Shown piece by piece: positions 39,288 through 51,740 of a stretch of 64,000 bases of DNA (positions are counted from its first letter, which is position 1; each line of letters begins with the position of its first letter). The stretch lies in assembly GCA_013433145.1 (NCBI GenBank), contig CM024191.1, positions 1,380,501 through 1,444,500 on the forward strand. Reading direction: 5' to 3'. Below the pieces are notes generated by a model that was not told where the DNA came from, ran no database searches, and saw only the letters and a program-made list of their open reading frames with translations. The stretch comes from Ascaris suum (lineage: Eukaryota; Nematoda; Chromadorea; Rhabditida; Ascarididae). The position numbers and the translations under genes were made by a program.

Positions 39288-42200
39288 ATGGGAAAATGTT
39301 GTTGTGCTGACGCACCCATTGAGGGCTACTTCAAATATCGACAACGTTACGCGTCTTTCAATTGGAGTAATTTGAAGTTTACTTTAACTAAAGTGAAGCA
39401 AATGTTTCGAGAAAATTCTTATTCTTTGAACTCTTGTTAGTGTTTCGCAAAATAAAGGATTAGATATTCTGATGTAGTCGAGTTCGACTAGTTTGAGATA
39501 TGTGGAGTAGAAGAGATGGAGGATGGAGGGAAAGGTTGAGAGCAAATGTGTGTATCCGGTTGAGTTGCCATCCGTTCCCGTTTCCATCACTAGGGAATGA
39601 TATAGGACGACGTCGTTATGTGCTTTGCCATCGATAGTGAGCCGCTTCTGCATCGAAGAGCTGGGTCGAGGTATCGTGAGAAAGCTGTTATCGTTTTCAC
39701 AACGAATATTCCTCATACGAAAATTTACTCGTTATTTGCAACCACTGGCGCACGCTCAGATGGGCGTAAATGTATAACGGTGATCAGGTGAATATATTCC
39801 CACTTAGTGGAGCAAAGATAAGATCATGTTGATATTTCATTTTAACACGTCGAGTGCTTGCAGGTTTTATCAGGTTGTTTGAAGTCGTTTTACCCTCTCT
39901 TTCTCTCCATTACGACCTAGGAAGGTTGAGGTCTTCCGAAACAGATGTGCCTTTTAAGGAAAGAAAGAGATGCGTAGACAGGCAGTGTCATACAAGAATT
40001 CGTTTGGTTCTAGTCAGGTAGTGTTTGTACTTTGGACATTTTCATGGATTTGGGAAATAGAGGAGAGGGCGGTTTCTGAGCTTTGATTGCGTAACGATAT
40101 GTCATAGTGTAGTATCAAAGTTGACGCAGACGACCTTTTTGTTTTTTGTTTTTGTTTTTGTTTTTTTTTTTTTTTTTGCAAATGTCGCAGAATATTTCCC
40201 ACTCAGTCCTTTTCTTCCTCGAATCTGCTCTGTCTGTTAAGATCTCGACCTTCAGGTCGTCTTCAAAGCTGCTGCAACAAGTCATGCTTCAGAATTATAG
40301 TAGCGGCTTTGAAGACTGCCAAAAGGTTGAGATGATGTAGAAGGAGGGGATGGTGTCAGTGATCACCGAATGGATATCTTTGAAGAAGGAGAAGATGAAG
40401 TGATGAACAGTATTGTCCTTCCTTGATATCTCCTATCTTCCTTCGTATCTCTTCCAGTCTCAGGGATACAGATATCACAGCAAGTTTTCGACGAGGAGGG
40501 CTGCTTAGTCGTGCACAAGGTCACTGCATTCATAGTTTGCTTTTTTTTCTCTTGATTCACATTTTTCGTGCCGTTATTGGATCGTCGAACCATTCCTGTT
40601 CGTTATCGATATTAGATTTTCGCAATATTTTTGAGTGTTTTAGGATTGTCGTAGTGAGATGTCCTATCATTAGCGAGGCAGCGACCATCCAATTTCGGGA
40701 GGATCGCTGTTTCCGCGATGCTGTCGCGGCCTTCAATAGATTTTCGCAACAGTTTTCGGTCATATGTGGCCGCATTCCAAAAGGATGATCAGAATACAGT
40801 TTGTTTTTTCTTCATTTCTCGTACAGTTAAGTGATGTCAATTATGTGAGGGATGCTGTGGACTATTTTCTAGACTAGATCAGTGCCCATCGGCTGCTGAT
40901 TTTTGCAATAGAAGAGATGAAGTAGGCTCGTTATTGTTGCTTTTGATTATTATGGGCAACTCATTCAAAATGATTGTATGAACCTTCCCTACACATTGTT
41001 CTGATATGATAGTATGTGACATTTATTACTTAAGAGGTGATATGAGGTAATCATTCGTTCGATTGTTAGGTGTTGTTAAGTGAATTTATTATTTATTAGG
41101 TGATTAATCAGGTGATATTATTCTGACAGCATACATATTAGGAACATTACTTGTACTTTATTTGTTTTAGGTGAAGGATGTCAACGATATTCCTGACTTT
41201 CCTCTTCTACACGGTTTGTTTGCATTCATTTTACTACAAGAATGTGTGTGAATCTATAAAAACTCTAATAGTTATAGTCGTTCCTTTGATTCAGGGATAT
41301 AGGATCACAGGTTTCTTTTCCTTCTTGTGGGAGGATAATGAGTCTTTGACTTAAAGTAGGCGCTGTACAACATATGAGAACAAGTACGTTAAAGAGGGTG
41401 ATTTCGGTCTTGATGGTTGTTTTTGTGGTTTAATTTGTGTGCAAAATGATTCAACGTTGTTTGTAACGATATGAGAAAGCAACCATTAGTTGCTTTATTC
41501 TATTTGTAGAAGAAAAAAGCTTATGAATTGCCTAAAATGTTTCCTTTCTATGAAGAATAATAGCACTCCTTATATATTTACAACTAAGTTTACTCGTTAA
41601 TTACTTTTCAATGTGATTACTTCTAAAGTGTTTGTTCCTTTTTTCATTCGGATTACTTGTATTTTCTTTGGAGGGGAGAGGAGGGCATCAAAGTTAGCTG
41701 CATCAAGAAGCGAAGGTAGCTATGTTATGCGTGTATATATGGGTGTGAGTATTACTGTTTTGAATAATGTTGCTTAGTCCAGGAAGATGAGGGTTCGGAT
41801 TTAATTTGCATCCGCTGATCTGGTATTTGCTTTACAGGAGAGATAGTTTCTTCGCAATGTGATGACGTTCTTCTCTATCCGCCATTTCGGGAGAATTTAT
41901 TCGGCAAGCTTTATTGTACCAATTTCCGCATATGTTTCGTTCCTCTCGCTAGACAGGTGAGATATTTCTTGCTTCATTCAGCGCACAAACTTTATTAACA
42001 GACTTGGCACAAAGGTTGATTCTCGCAGTTTACTGGGTTGGCAGTCGTTGTAAGTACATTTGTTGTTTATACCGTAGATCGATGTTTTTATTGCATCTAC
42101 GTTTATTGTAAGACTGAATGGGAAGGAGTGATGAAAGCTCCTCATCTGTATACTTTTCAATGATATTACATTGATGGCATACAGATGCGGCGATTAGCAT

Positions 42201-45200
42201 GCTTCGTCAGTTCATTTTGCATCATGCACGCTTATACAGAATTTTTTCAAAGGGTTTAATTTTGATTGGAGTCGCAAAACTCCGTGGAGAAGTGCAATGC
42301 TTTTCTAAAGCTCAGAACTGAGTGACCGCAGTCGATCCAGATGTTACCAACTTTTTAAGAAATAAAGAGAAGTGCGATATCGTTCAAGTTGTCACGTTTA
42401 CTTTTCGTGTTTAGAGGATGATGTCGTTCCTTTGCATTTCTTTCTGTCTGATCAGCTGTTCCATTCCGAGATCCAGTTCAAGCATTTTGAGACCCCAATA
42501 CCTTAGTGAAGCCTTCCTCAAATCAAAAAAGAAACGGTTGAGAACGAAAGAAAACAGGCTCGCACTTTGCACTGATCGATTTTTCGTTCTGCGGTGATTG
42601 GTTTGTAAAAACGAATCCTTTGTAGAAGGCTTATGCGAGTAGGCCTCTGAGTTAAAATATGTTTCATATAATTGTTGTTTATTGATTGTTTAGGAAATAA
42701 GTGGTTAGGTGAGGGAGGCAAGCTGCAAGAGCGCAGGTCATGCCAGCTTCTTTGGTGGGCTCCCCCACTCGTTTGAATAATCATCTGACTTTGTAAAGCC
42801 ATCCTAATAACAGTAGTACTGTTGAAGAATAGATTTTAAACAGGTGTGATTTTTAATATTTTTATGAAGGACCTGTTTTTTTGTAACAGTTGCGGATTAA
42901 TTTATTGTTTTGCCAAATGCGGCTTCCGGCAGTCTATAGGTAATGAATGAACTCACATGGTAATGTAATGACTGTTTCATTGTGAGGAACGTTTTCAGCG
43001 TCGGGATCCATGTTGCAGTCGAAGTGTTATTTTCGATGATGATTACCAATTTCCGTTATGCTCCATCGAAACGTTGTTCTATACGTCATCGCCAATAAGT
43101 ATGACTTTAAAGGTTTATTCGTGCTGAGACATCGCCCCTTGTAAACTCTCGTTGGCATCTCTCTCGTTTGGTTGAGACTGAGAGGCATGCTCAAGCTGTC
43201 GTGTTCCGCGTAGTGCCAGTTAGTCGATAATCGATTGCTCAGCGCTTCCACTGTAATACTAATTTTGAGCAATCCTCCAGTGATACTATTTGGTTTTGAT
43301 TCTTATGTTGCAAGCATTGTCTAGGATTTCCTTCCGCAAAAGAAATTTCTTTTCGCTTTGATATTCATATGAATTGTTAGAAACTTATTATGTCGTTTTC
43401 ATTTTCGAAGCGCGGGCTCGCATTTTTTTTTTTTTTTTTTTGATTTGAAATTGTCGATCTCATTTCCTCTTTTAAAGAAATTTCCCTCTCTTTCGTCGTT
43501 TATATTCCTATGGCAAGAAAAGATGGAGAGCATAATGAAGGCCTTTATGTTGTTTGTCGCATTTTTGTCTAATACCAGTTGCATTGATTGCAGTCGGACG
43601 TGCTTTGCGTAAATTTCGTCCGATGACAGCTCCAGCATCGCAACTGGATATAATCTCGTGTATTAAGATATGCACCAAGGTGCGTTCATTTTATTGTTGT
43701 GTGTTTTGTGTTGTGTTATGCAACATACCGTAAGGGTAGGCGGTCTCATAGATGGGAGCTTTAAGTTATGGAAAAGTGCGTCCAGAAATAATCGTTGTAA
43801 GCTCGATGATTTCTTTTGCGCCCAAGCAAGTAGAAATAATTTTGAGAATGATTTGAGGATTTTCGAGTATGGACATTCGATTTGCAACGGAGTCAGTTTG
43901 CTGTTAACCTCGCCAACAATATTTTTCACTTTTCTCGACCAGCCTCTTTCTCGAATTTCTTCCAACTCTCTTGTGACAGTATTCATCCGCATTCCCAATG
44001 TATGTTGATTTTTACTTTTTTTTTGCTTCTTTTAAGTGATGTTGTTGCGCTAGGGTCATTGGTAGAGATTTAAGGCGTTTAACTTCTGGACTTGAGCTTT
44101 TATCCAGAAGTATTGTCTTAGAAGTATTGTTATTGGAACGATTTTTTACAAGGTGGCAGTATTCTTCATTGTGTGTAAAGCCGTCCCCCTGTATGACACC
44201 CACTTTCGACATGGTGGTTGAGCAATGATATTTTAATGAAAGGAAGACAAGCGCATCCATTTATTGCACATTGAGCTATTTTTAAATGGAGTTGTGTAAG
44301 AATATTGGTGTTCTTATCGTAGTCCTTCTCGGAAGTAATTGCCGTCAATTTTCTTCAGCATTGCAGAATAGGAATATCTTTTTGTTATTATTTATTACAC
44401 AATGAAACGACTTACCCGATAGCGATGTTTACTCAATATACCTTTCATTTTTCTCGTGAAAGGCATACCATACGTTATAATTTCTATGGCATCAGAATCT
44501 CTTGGCATCCTTTGTAGGTAATGAAATGAAAATGACCAGAAACGTTTACTCGTTAATTAATTGGAGCATTCCCTAAACGCTCACGTACTTATCACAGTGA
44601 GGTTTAGTGACTGATGGCTGTGATGTAATATGGCGAAACTAATCAACTCGGTCAGAATATTGTTGTCAGTGGCCAGTGGTCAGCGGTCAGTGGTCACTAA
44701 GTGAAACGTTGCTAAATTATCTAGCGTGCATTTTCGATATTGATAGGTGAAGTCATTTGTGCGGAGCTTGACTATTTTGAAATATGTCTTTATTGGTTTT
44801 ATTTGAATTGATTAAGTTCGAAATTCTTTTAGCTCATTCGACGATCGCGTTCAACAATCGCGGTGATTGGCAAAAGGAGATGCAACGTTGCGCAGCAAGT
44901 GCAGCACATTGGAGGATTTGCTCTTTCGATTCAGATCGCATGATTCATCGCAATTTAGTGCAAAGGTTTGTTTTTAAGTCTCTTTTTTTTTCCTTCAAAA
45001 GTCTTTCGTTATCACTCAGTGGTATAATGTGGAGTTGCACAATACAGATGCTAGTACTCGTAATCACCAATCATAGGCTTCAGGTTCAACTTTTTAAAAA
45101 AGAATTTCTGCATTTCAAAAAAGGAGGGGAAAGAGGGGGTGAAGGAAGTTCATGGTAACAGAAGCTTTTTCTCATACAAACTTCTACGGTTTTACGTATT

Positions 45201-48200
45201 GAGAGATGTTGTTAGGAAGTGAAAATGAGTCAGCTTGTAAAGTCGCGCTGTGAGTATGCGCGATCATCATTCCGTTTTGATAATTTCCAGCAAGTGAATA
45301 AATTTTACTTTTATTTCTAATCCGAGTTGAGCGCTTTTATTGCAGCTATCCGTCTCACCTTGTTGTGCCGAGTACACTTTTCGACATTCATATTCACGAT
45401 TCTCTTATTCCCAATTGGAAAAATGGCCGATTTCCGGTACTTGTTCTTAAGAACTTTACTTTTAATTTTCATTTTCTTCGAATGTGAGGTTGTTTCGAAA
45501 CATCTATAAAGCGATGGCGAACTTTTTTCAATAGCTCATAAACTTCAAAAAAGGTGTCAACTCACCAAGAAAGCTTTTTTGCTTGAGGGAGTGATTCGAA
45601 TATATATTAATAAGAGTACAAGAGAGGAGATTCAGATTTTAATGAAAATGCCAACGAATGAGAGAATTTTTTTTAATGAATTATTTGTTGCTGTTTGTCT
45701 TTCGTTTCGCAATGGGCTTGCTTCTCATGAAAATCCTGTGCTTTTGTTGGTAACTGTGAAGCATTAGGAAATATTCCACTCACGAAAACGTTTTCTTCTG
45801 TTTCCCTACTATGCACGTTAGTAGGTATGCAAATTGAGCGCTTATATTGAGATGTAAGATAAGGTTGAACTGTTTTTCCTTCCAACTTCCAACTTGAAAG
45901 AACTGTGATTTAGGGTAATGCGCACATGGCATCGAATGCGAAAGTATTAGAGTGATGTTTGAATTTATAAAATATTGTTGGGTAACATATTGTTTATAAA
46001 TATCTCTATTCACTATTTTTAATCGAATTATTCAGATTTGGTGTTGGTCTTCACCGAACGGAAGCGCCATTTTACGATCATCTAAGTGCGTAAACGACAT
46101 GAGAGCTGATGAACTATGGGAGCTGTAAGTGAAATGCGCTTAAATTTTAACTTATATCTCATATTAATTTTTATGTTATTGTTCTGTTGTTTCGCTGGCA
46201 GTTTGCTTGTTACAGTGTTATTTGTTTTCAGTTTAATATTCCACCACTATCTTCTTTCTCTTTTTGCGTGGTTATCGAGTTTCTTGTAATGTAGAAGGCT
46301 TGACAGTTTAAAACCGGAAATATATCTACAGAAGAAGGGGTGCACGCCTGCCTGTAGCGGCTAATGAGTAGCTGTGTATTTAGTTGGATGCTGTTCAGTT
46401 ATTATTGTCGGATGAATCGTATAAAAGACTTGTTGGGATATTTTTGAGTTCCTTTATCTTGTTTTGATTGATGTCAGAAATTTCGAAGGAATTTCCGCCT
46501 TCCTTGTTATTGGCAGTTTTTGTTTGTTTGTTTGTTTGTTTGTTTTAAACTAATGAGCACGAATTTGACGCGGTTATTGAGAGTGATGAAACATGATGTT
46601 ACGGGTATGATCCGGAAGCAAAATGATGAAGCATGTAGTGAAAAACACCGACTTCATTTACGCGTATAGAATGCGTATTTCACACTTGCAAATCAGACCA
46701 TGCTTATGTTTTTTCCGATAGAAAGGGATAGGTCGTCACAAATTCACTGGGCAGGAATGAACGGTCACTCAACGGTGACACATAGAGGTACTGGAAAGTT
46801 GATAGGGCCTTGTTTGGAATAAGGGAGAGAACTGTGGATTAAGAGGTATCACGGTGCCACTGATGATGACGCGCTTAGTGCATACAACTTCTTACTGAAG
46901 GAGTTAGCTCCCAGGTTCGTTTATCTATGCTTTTACCTCACTAAGCATCTTGTGGATTCTGAATCTTCTCGAAGATGATGACTGCAATGAAGTCGCAGAG
47001 AGTTTCTAATATACTCGACGTCCGTCTTAACATGATGTGTGAGCACAAGAATATTTCATAATATTCCAGAAACAAAATTCCAAGTATGTATTCGTCTGTC
47101 GCAGTGTGTAACTTTATATACAGCTGCGAAAATGGATTACTTCGAAGTTACAGTAACTATTAACGCAGAGGTATGCACGCATTGTTTCTGTATGTGGCTT
47201 TCGGGAGTTAAATTGTTATGTCTTATGTTCTCATGTAGAGCATAACGAACGATAGCAGACGCATAATTTCAGAGTGCTATCGCCGGTTTATGCTGCACAT
47301 CCACGTAGCAGACGTGCACATGTCGTTGATGTTGATATTTCTCGATCGCGAATCTCCTCTTCTTTTGAAAGACTTCGAGAACTTTGCTCTTTTGGTTTGT
47401 TCCTTTATACTAGCTTCCTATAATTTCTTTATTTGCGTGGTATGTGATACAAAATTGTTCAACGTAACTAAAGCGATGTAAAGTTCAAGCTCAGTGCTCT
47501 CTCAACAAAAGTTTTTTCGCTGCAGAAATCCACTCATTTGTTTTCAAATATTGATCGATCTTGAAATGAAGGCTTGTTTATGTTGGGGTGTCTCCCATGT
47601 AGAGGTCAGTGACAACCGCTAATGGTTGGGATAGAGCCGTACTGAGGTGATGCAGTGAAAAGTATGTATTTTGCTTGCTTGTGCAATGTATCGATCTATA
47701 AGCATTGCACTAAACGGTAACTACATTGCCGAATTAAATGGAACACGTGGGCTGTTTAGTTTGGCAGATGAATTCTAATTGAAGAATCAATGGCACAGTT
47801 TAACGAACGTGAGAAGGATTGGTACTCGCTGGTGGATGATACTGGATGGTGCGCCCTCGTCTTCAAATGTCTCTCTGAGGCACGCAAAGTGGTCCACAAA
47901 ATCATCGATAATCAACGCTCAGTCATTATTACAGGTCTATTCATCTTTGCACTGTGATAATATCCTCAACTGTGATTACATGACTTCCGGTCGCAGTTGT
48001 GATTGCATGATTACATGACTTCCGGTTATGATCGCTGTTAGTTGTGACTGACATCAATGCTTCATTCGCTTCATTCTTTTTCACTACTCACATTTTGCCT
48101 ATAAACGTTGTGGAAACACGCCAGGATACGTTTATTGCGGTTTTAAAACCTTTGCTTAATTCTCTTTTTTGCCAGCTATCGATTATATTTGATTCATTCG

Positions 48201-51200
48201 CAGTTGAATGTAGTGCTCTTTTTTTCCTTCATGTGATCCTTTGGGATTATTTTTATTCTCCCCATCCGTGCCCCGTCGTTTGACCGTTCTTCACTTGTTT
48301 TTAGTTGAGTTTGTTTGCAGATGAGGAGGGAACGGATGCATCTGCTGTGGTCTCGTCTCTTGCTCAGATATGCGCTGATGGCTTTTATCGCACTATTGCG
48401 GGCCTCAATGTGCTGATTGAGAAGGAATGGATTGCCCTCGGGCACCCATTTGGCCGTAATATGTTCAATTGTAGTTTCTCCTCTCATGTTCAGGTATGTT
48501 GTTGATATTTGAATTGGCGAAAGAATTGATCAAAAGGGGGGAAGAATTGAAATATTGAAGTAGAAACTCGAAAAATACGTCAGATGAATCGGCGAGGGAA
48601 TAAATCGTTTAGTGATCGAAGTTTTCCATCGCCAGTATTGCTGTGTTATGTTTCAAATTTTGCGTCGATTTGATAATTTTTTCTTCACGAGGTTTGATAA
48701 CAAGTGCAGGAAGTATTAAAATTTTCAGCAATCACGTCCATCAACGGCGACATTTCTTCTCTTTCTTGATTCGCTGTCTCAACTGCTTCGCTTATTTCCA
48801 GTCTCGTTCGAGTATTCTCAATATATGTTAATTGCGTTATGGGACCTCTCGATTACGGGGCTTGCTCCGTTAGTTTTTTATTGTACTTTTTTCAAATTCA
48901 ATGAGTTCCAAAGTTGTAACTGCATCGGTACTTCACTGTGCATCTACTGATGCGTCCGATATTCTGAAGTGAACTTGAAGTCTAGGAAGTTGTTCTGTAG
49001 AGTTAGATTCCAGGCCAATGAAGTCTTTACTTATAGTCATTTAAAAAACGTCAATTTGTTGTCTTCCTGCACCGAAATCCTTTGGAAGTACTCTGAAAGG
49101 AGGTTGTCTTCCATTGAGAGCATCGAGTGAAAGAAGGCTCGTGATGTAATGTCACCGACCAAAATCCATCGAAATATAGGCTAATAAATGGGATCGAATG
49201 AAGAACTGTGCGCATTGTACGGCTTTACTGCCTCTGAACCACATATTCTAGCTGCACGATTAATTGATTTTTTATTTATTCTCATTTGCATACTTTTTAT
49301 CTTAATTTTAGGGGTTTGACGTGTAACTCGGTACGTGACTGCATAGCACTCAAGAAAACTTCTTCGACCTTCCCTCTATCGCAGTATTATTCGTCGAAAT
49401 ATTGTATAATGTTCGCTAATGTTGTTCATTCTGCGAGTGTTCTTTTTGGCGTCGGTTTGTTTGTTTGTTTTCTTTTTGCAATTCACATTTGAGGGTTCCG
49501 TAAAAATAAGCCAATCCATATTTTGCTTGAGGATATTCTTCGTTTATTCGACAGTTCTTTTCTCTCCCGCCCTTACCTTCCTCTCTTCCACCCCCCTTCC
49601 CCACCTTTAATTGGCCAGTACTTACTTGGAAATAGGTCCGGCCTTCACTTCACATAGACGAAAATAAATTGAAAGTTGACTCGTTGTAGGGATCTGGTAT
49701 GTATGTTAACGCGGTACCCCTGAGATCCCTCAAATCAGCTAAATCACTTGCATCTCAGGCTCTACCAACTCCAAGTGGATAGGGATGACCAATTCCTGTA
49801 GATCAAACTTTTTGTAATTGTGTAGCTGTGCAGTTTTTATTGAAAGGTTTACACATGGAGCATAAGTGTTGGAACGTTAGCACCTATTCCGCCCTTCTGA
49901 TCTGTGTGCGGGCGGTAAATATATCATTTTTATGAGGGATTTTTGATTTGTTGTTATTTATCATTTTACTGGAGGGAGAGAAGAGTTATTGGTTACGTAA
50001 CCCTCAGTCGAAGGAGAAGTTTGTAAAAACGACGAATTACTGTGGCTCAGCGACGGGAACGAGGAAATTCCGCACCAGCGAAAGGCAAACATGGGAAAGA
50101 ATGAAGTCGATAGATAGTGCAGCAGTTTCGAATGTTCATCTTACAGACGAGAAATCATCGGGTGTAATTCGACCGTCTTCAAGTCCACTGGATGTGGAAT
50201 TTTGGACCGACTGCTACCTCAGATGGGTTCCACCAGCCAATGTTCAGGTATTCATTGTACGTTGGTATTTTTGCGCAAGCTTTTATTCGAGATTATTATT
50301 TAGCAATATTATTAATTTGTGGAATTTATTTTCACTCAAGACAAACATGTGATATTTGATTATGATGCGATGAAGCAAAAGATTGGCTTATATGTTGTCG
50401 CTTTTGTGCAGCTTGATTCTTCTTATGCGGTTGCTTCGTTGAGAGATGCGGCAATTTTTTGGAATGGCGGAAACCGAATAAATGAGAAACTAGCCATTAG
50501 GAAGGATGATGCGGTGAGTTCTTCATTACCACGAATTACTTTCCTTCGAAATCCCGATAAGGTGAAACCTAGCCGTTTATTTTGTTTTATTTAATGAGAT
50601 AGTGACATATGTTCATTTATTGATGTCGTTTATGAGTTATGCACTTAACAGACGCCATTTCAGGAAGGTGGTAGCGTAACACGTGATGTAGCAATGAGTA
50701 CGGTGCTAGCATCGGCTGCATCTTCGGCATCATCCTCTTGTGCATCTGTCGTTTGGCGTCAACGTCTTCATCCAGCATTCGATGTCAGCAGTGTGCGTTA
50801 TCGCCTTTGCAAATGTTTTCTTATCTTATGGGTAATTATAGAAAGAAATCGGTGGGAAAAGGACAGAAACATTTTCCATTGTGTCGTTTGTAAATGTTCA
50901 AGTTGATATTTTTCATTCAAAGCATGAGGTGGTGATTTATGGCTATCGAACAGTCTATAGCATGTGGAATAGATGGTAACTGCTGTTATATTATATGAGG
51001 TATAAGATGTGGGCTTTTTTAAGATCAGCTCGGCTTTCCCTTATTCGGATGCGACGGTCGCATCGGCGACGACACTTGGCGATCTGGCGCCTCCCTCTGA
51101 CAACAGTTCGGTGAAGTCGTTACGAATAAACTTCGAACGTGGTAGCGATATGCGGCCTACTGCTTCGGTATTTTTATTAGATCTTCATTCATATTTGTGT

Positions 51201-51740
51201 TTCTTTTTCTCCAGGAAAAAAATTGTTTCAGTTATTTAATCAGAACTCTTGTAGCGCGCAATGAAGGAATGTTCTGGCTTTTTTGAAAAGTTTACAGTTT
51301 GCAATAACGTTTCATTCTGAAGTATGCATCGCACCACAAGTTGTTTGATACAGTGTATCACAGTTCATTCCGTATTTTTTATCTTGAAAGTACAGATGCT
51401 GAATTAGGTTTCAATCAACTTGGGATGGGGTCTTCTGGTGGCTATATAGGATGTTGGTACTCATCACATGCTTATGAAGTGGTTTTCCACCTATAAGATA
51501 AAATCTACTGTGTTCTTTTTGATGCGCAAGTTTAAAGCGGGCTATTAATATTGGTTTTCTTATCCGGCATGTTGCTTGGTTGTGCAAAGAGTTGGTTGCC
51601 TTCAGAAGCTGTCAAATGTGGATAAAGAAAGGCGCATGTCTGCTTCGTCGTTCTTCTCGCGTGTTGGTGAGTTGGTCGACAACGGTCGTGAAAGGGGAAG
51701 GCGTCAACGGCATTCCCCATCGGCGGGCACTCTCGTCTAG
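39288..51740 (+). CDS. Myotubularin-family pseudophosphatase, MTMR10/MTMR12-like
   Basis: Exons: 39288-39392 (tentative), 41171-41213, 41838-41956, 42999-43098, 43594-43679, 43858-43999, 44833-44965, 45346-45436, 46036-46124, 47273-47394, 47785-47934, 48321-48493, 48729-48904, 49312-49420 (3' edge uncertain), 49975-50247 (5' edge uncertain), 50412-50513, 50664-50792, 51024-51167, 51606-51740. The model gives about 806 residues; MTMR10 is of similar size. A PH-GRAM part (LHGEIV, FGKLYCTNFRICFV, DFRVWTFDL) is followed by DWQKEMQRCAAS, YPSHLVVPS, IWCWSSPNGSAILR, a phosphatase-fold core (AVVSSLAQI, YRTIAGLNVLIEKEWIALGHPF, FLLFLD) and a C-terminal FWTDCYLRWVP block shared with MTMR10/12. At about 394-401 the active motif CSDGWDRT is replaced by DEEGTDAS, so Cys and Arg are both gone and no catalysis is expected. 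Such proteins bind and stabilise active myotubularins that act on PI3P and PI(3,5)P2. The last four exons are Ser/Ala-rich and probably disordered. Confidence 0.87.
44660..44700. repeat. Short tandem repeat of CAGTGGTC-like units
   Basis: About five degenerate copies of a 7-8 base unit (GTCAGTGGCCAGTGGTCAGC and onward). It sits about 130 bases before the acceptor of an exon of the myotubularin-like gene. No function is evident. Confidence 0.7.
47968..48025. repeat. Direct repeat, 19-base unit
   Basis: GATTACATGACTTCCGGT occurs twice about 35 bases apart, in the intron between two phosphatase-core exons of the myotubularin-like gene. It looks like a local duplication. Confidence 0.75.

Noticed and set aside
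47039..47180. Exon candidate between 46124 and 47273 of the myotubularin-like gene
   Set aside because: In the required phase it reaches a stop; the exon at 47273-47394 joins in phase and matches the family (VLSPVYAAHPRSRR).
41171..51740. Identity as MTMR9 (MTM-9)
   Set aside because: The catalytic-loop region alone resembles MTMR9 (GTEGTD), but the WCWSSPNGSA block and the C-terminal WTDCYLRWVP block fit the MTMR10/12 group.
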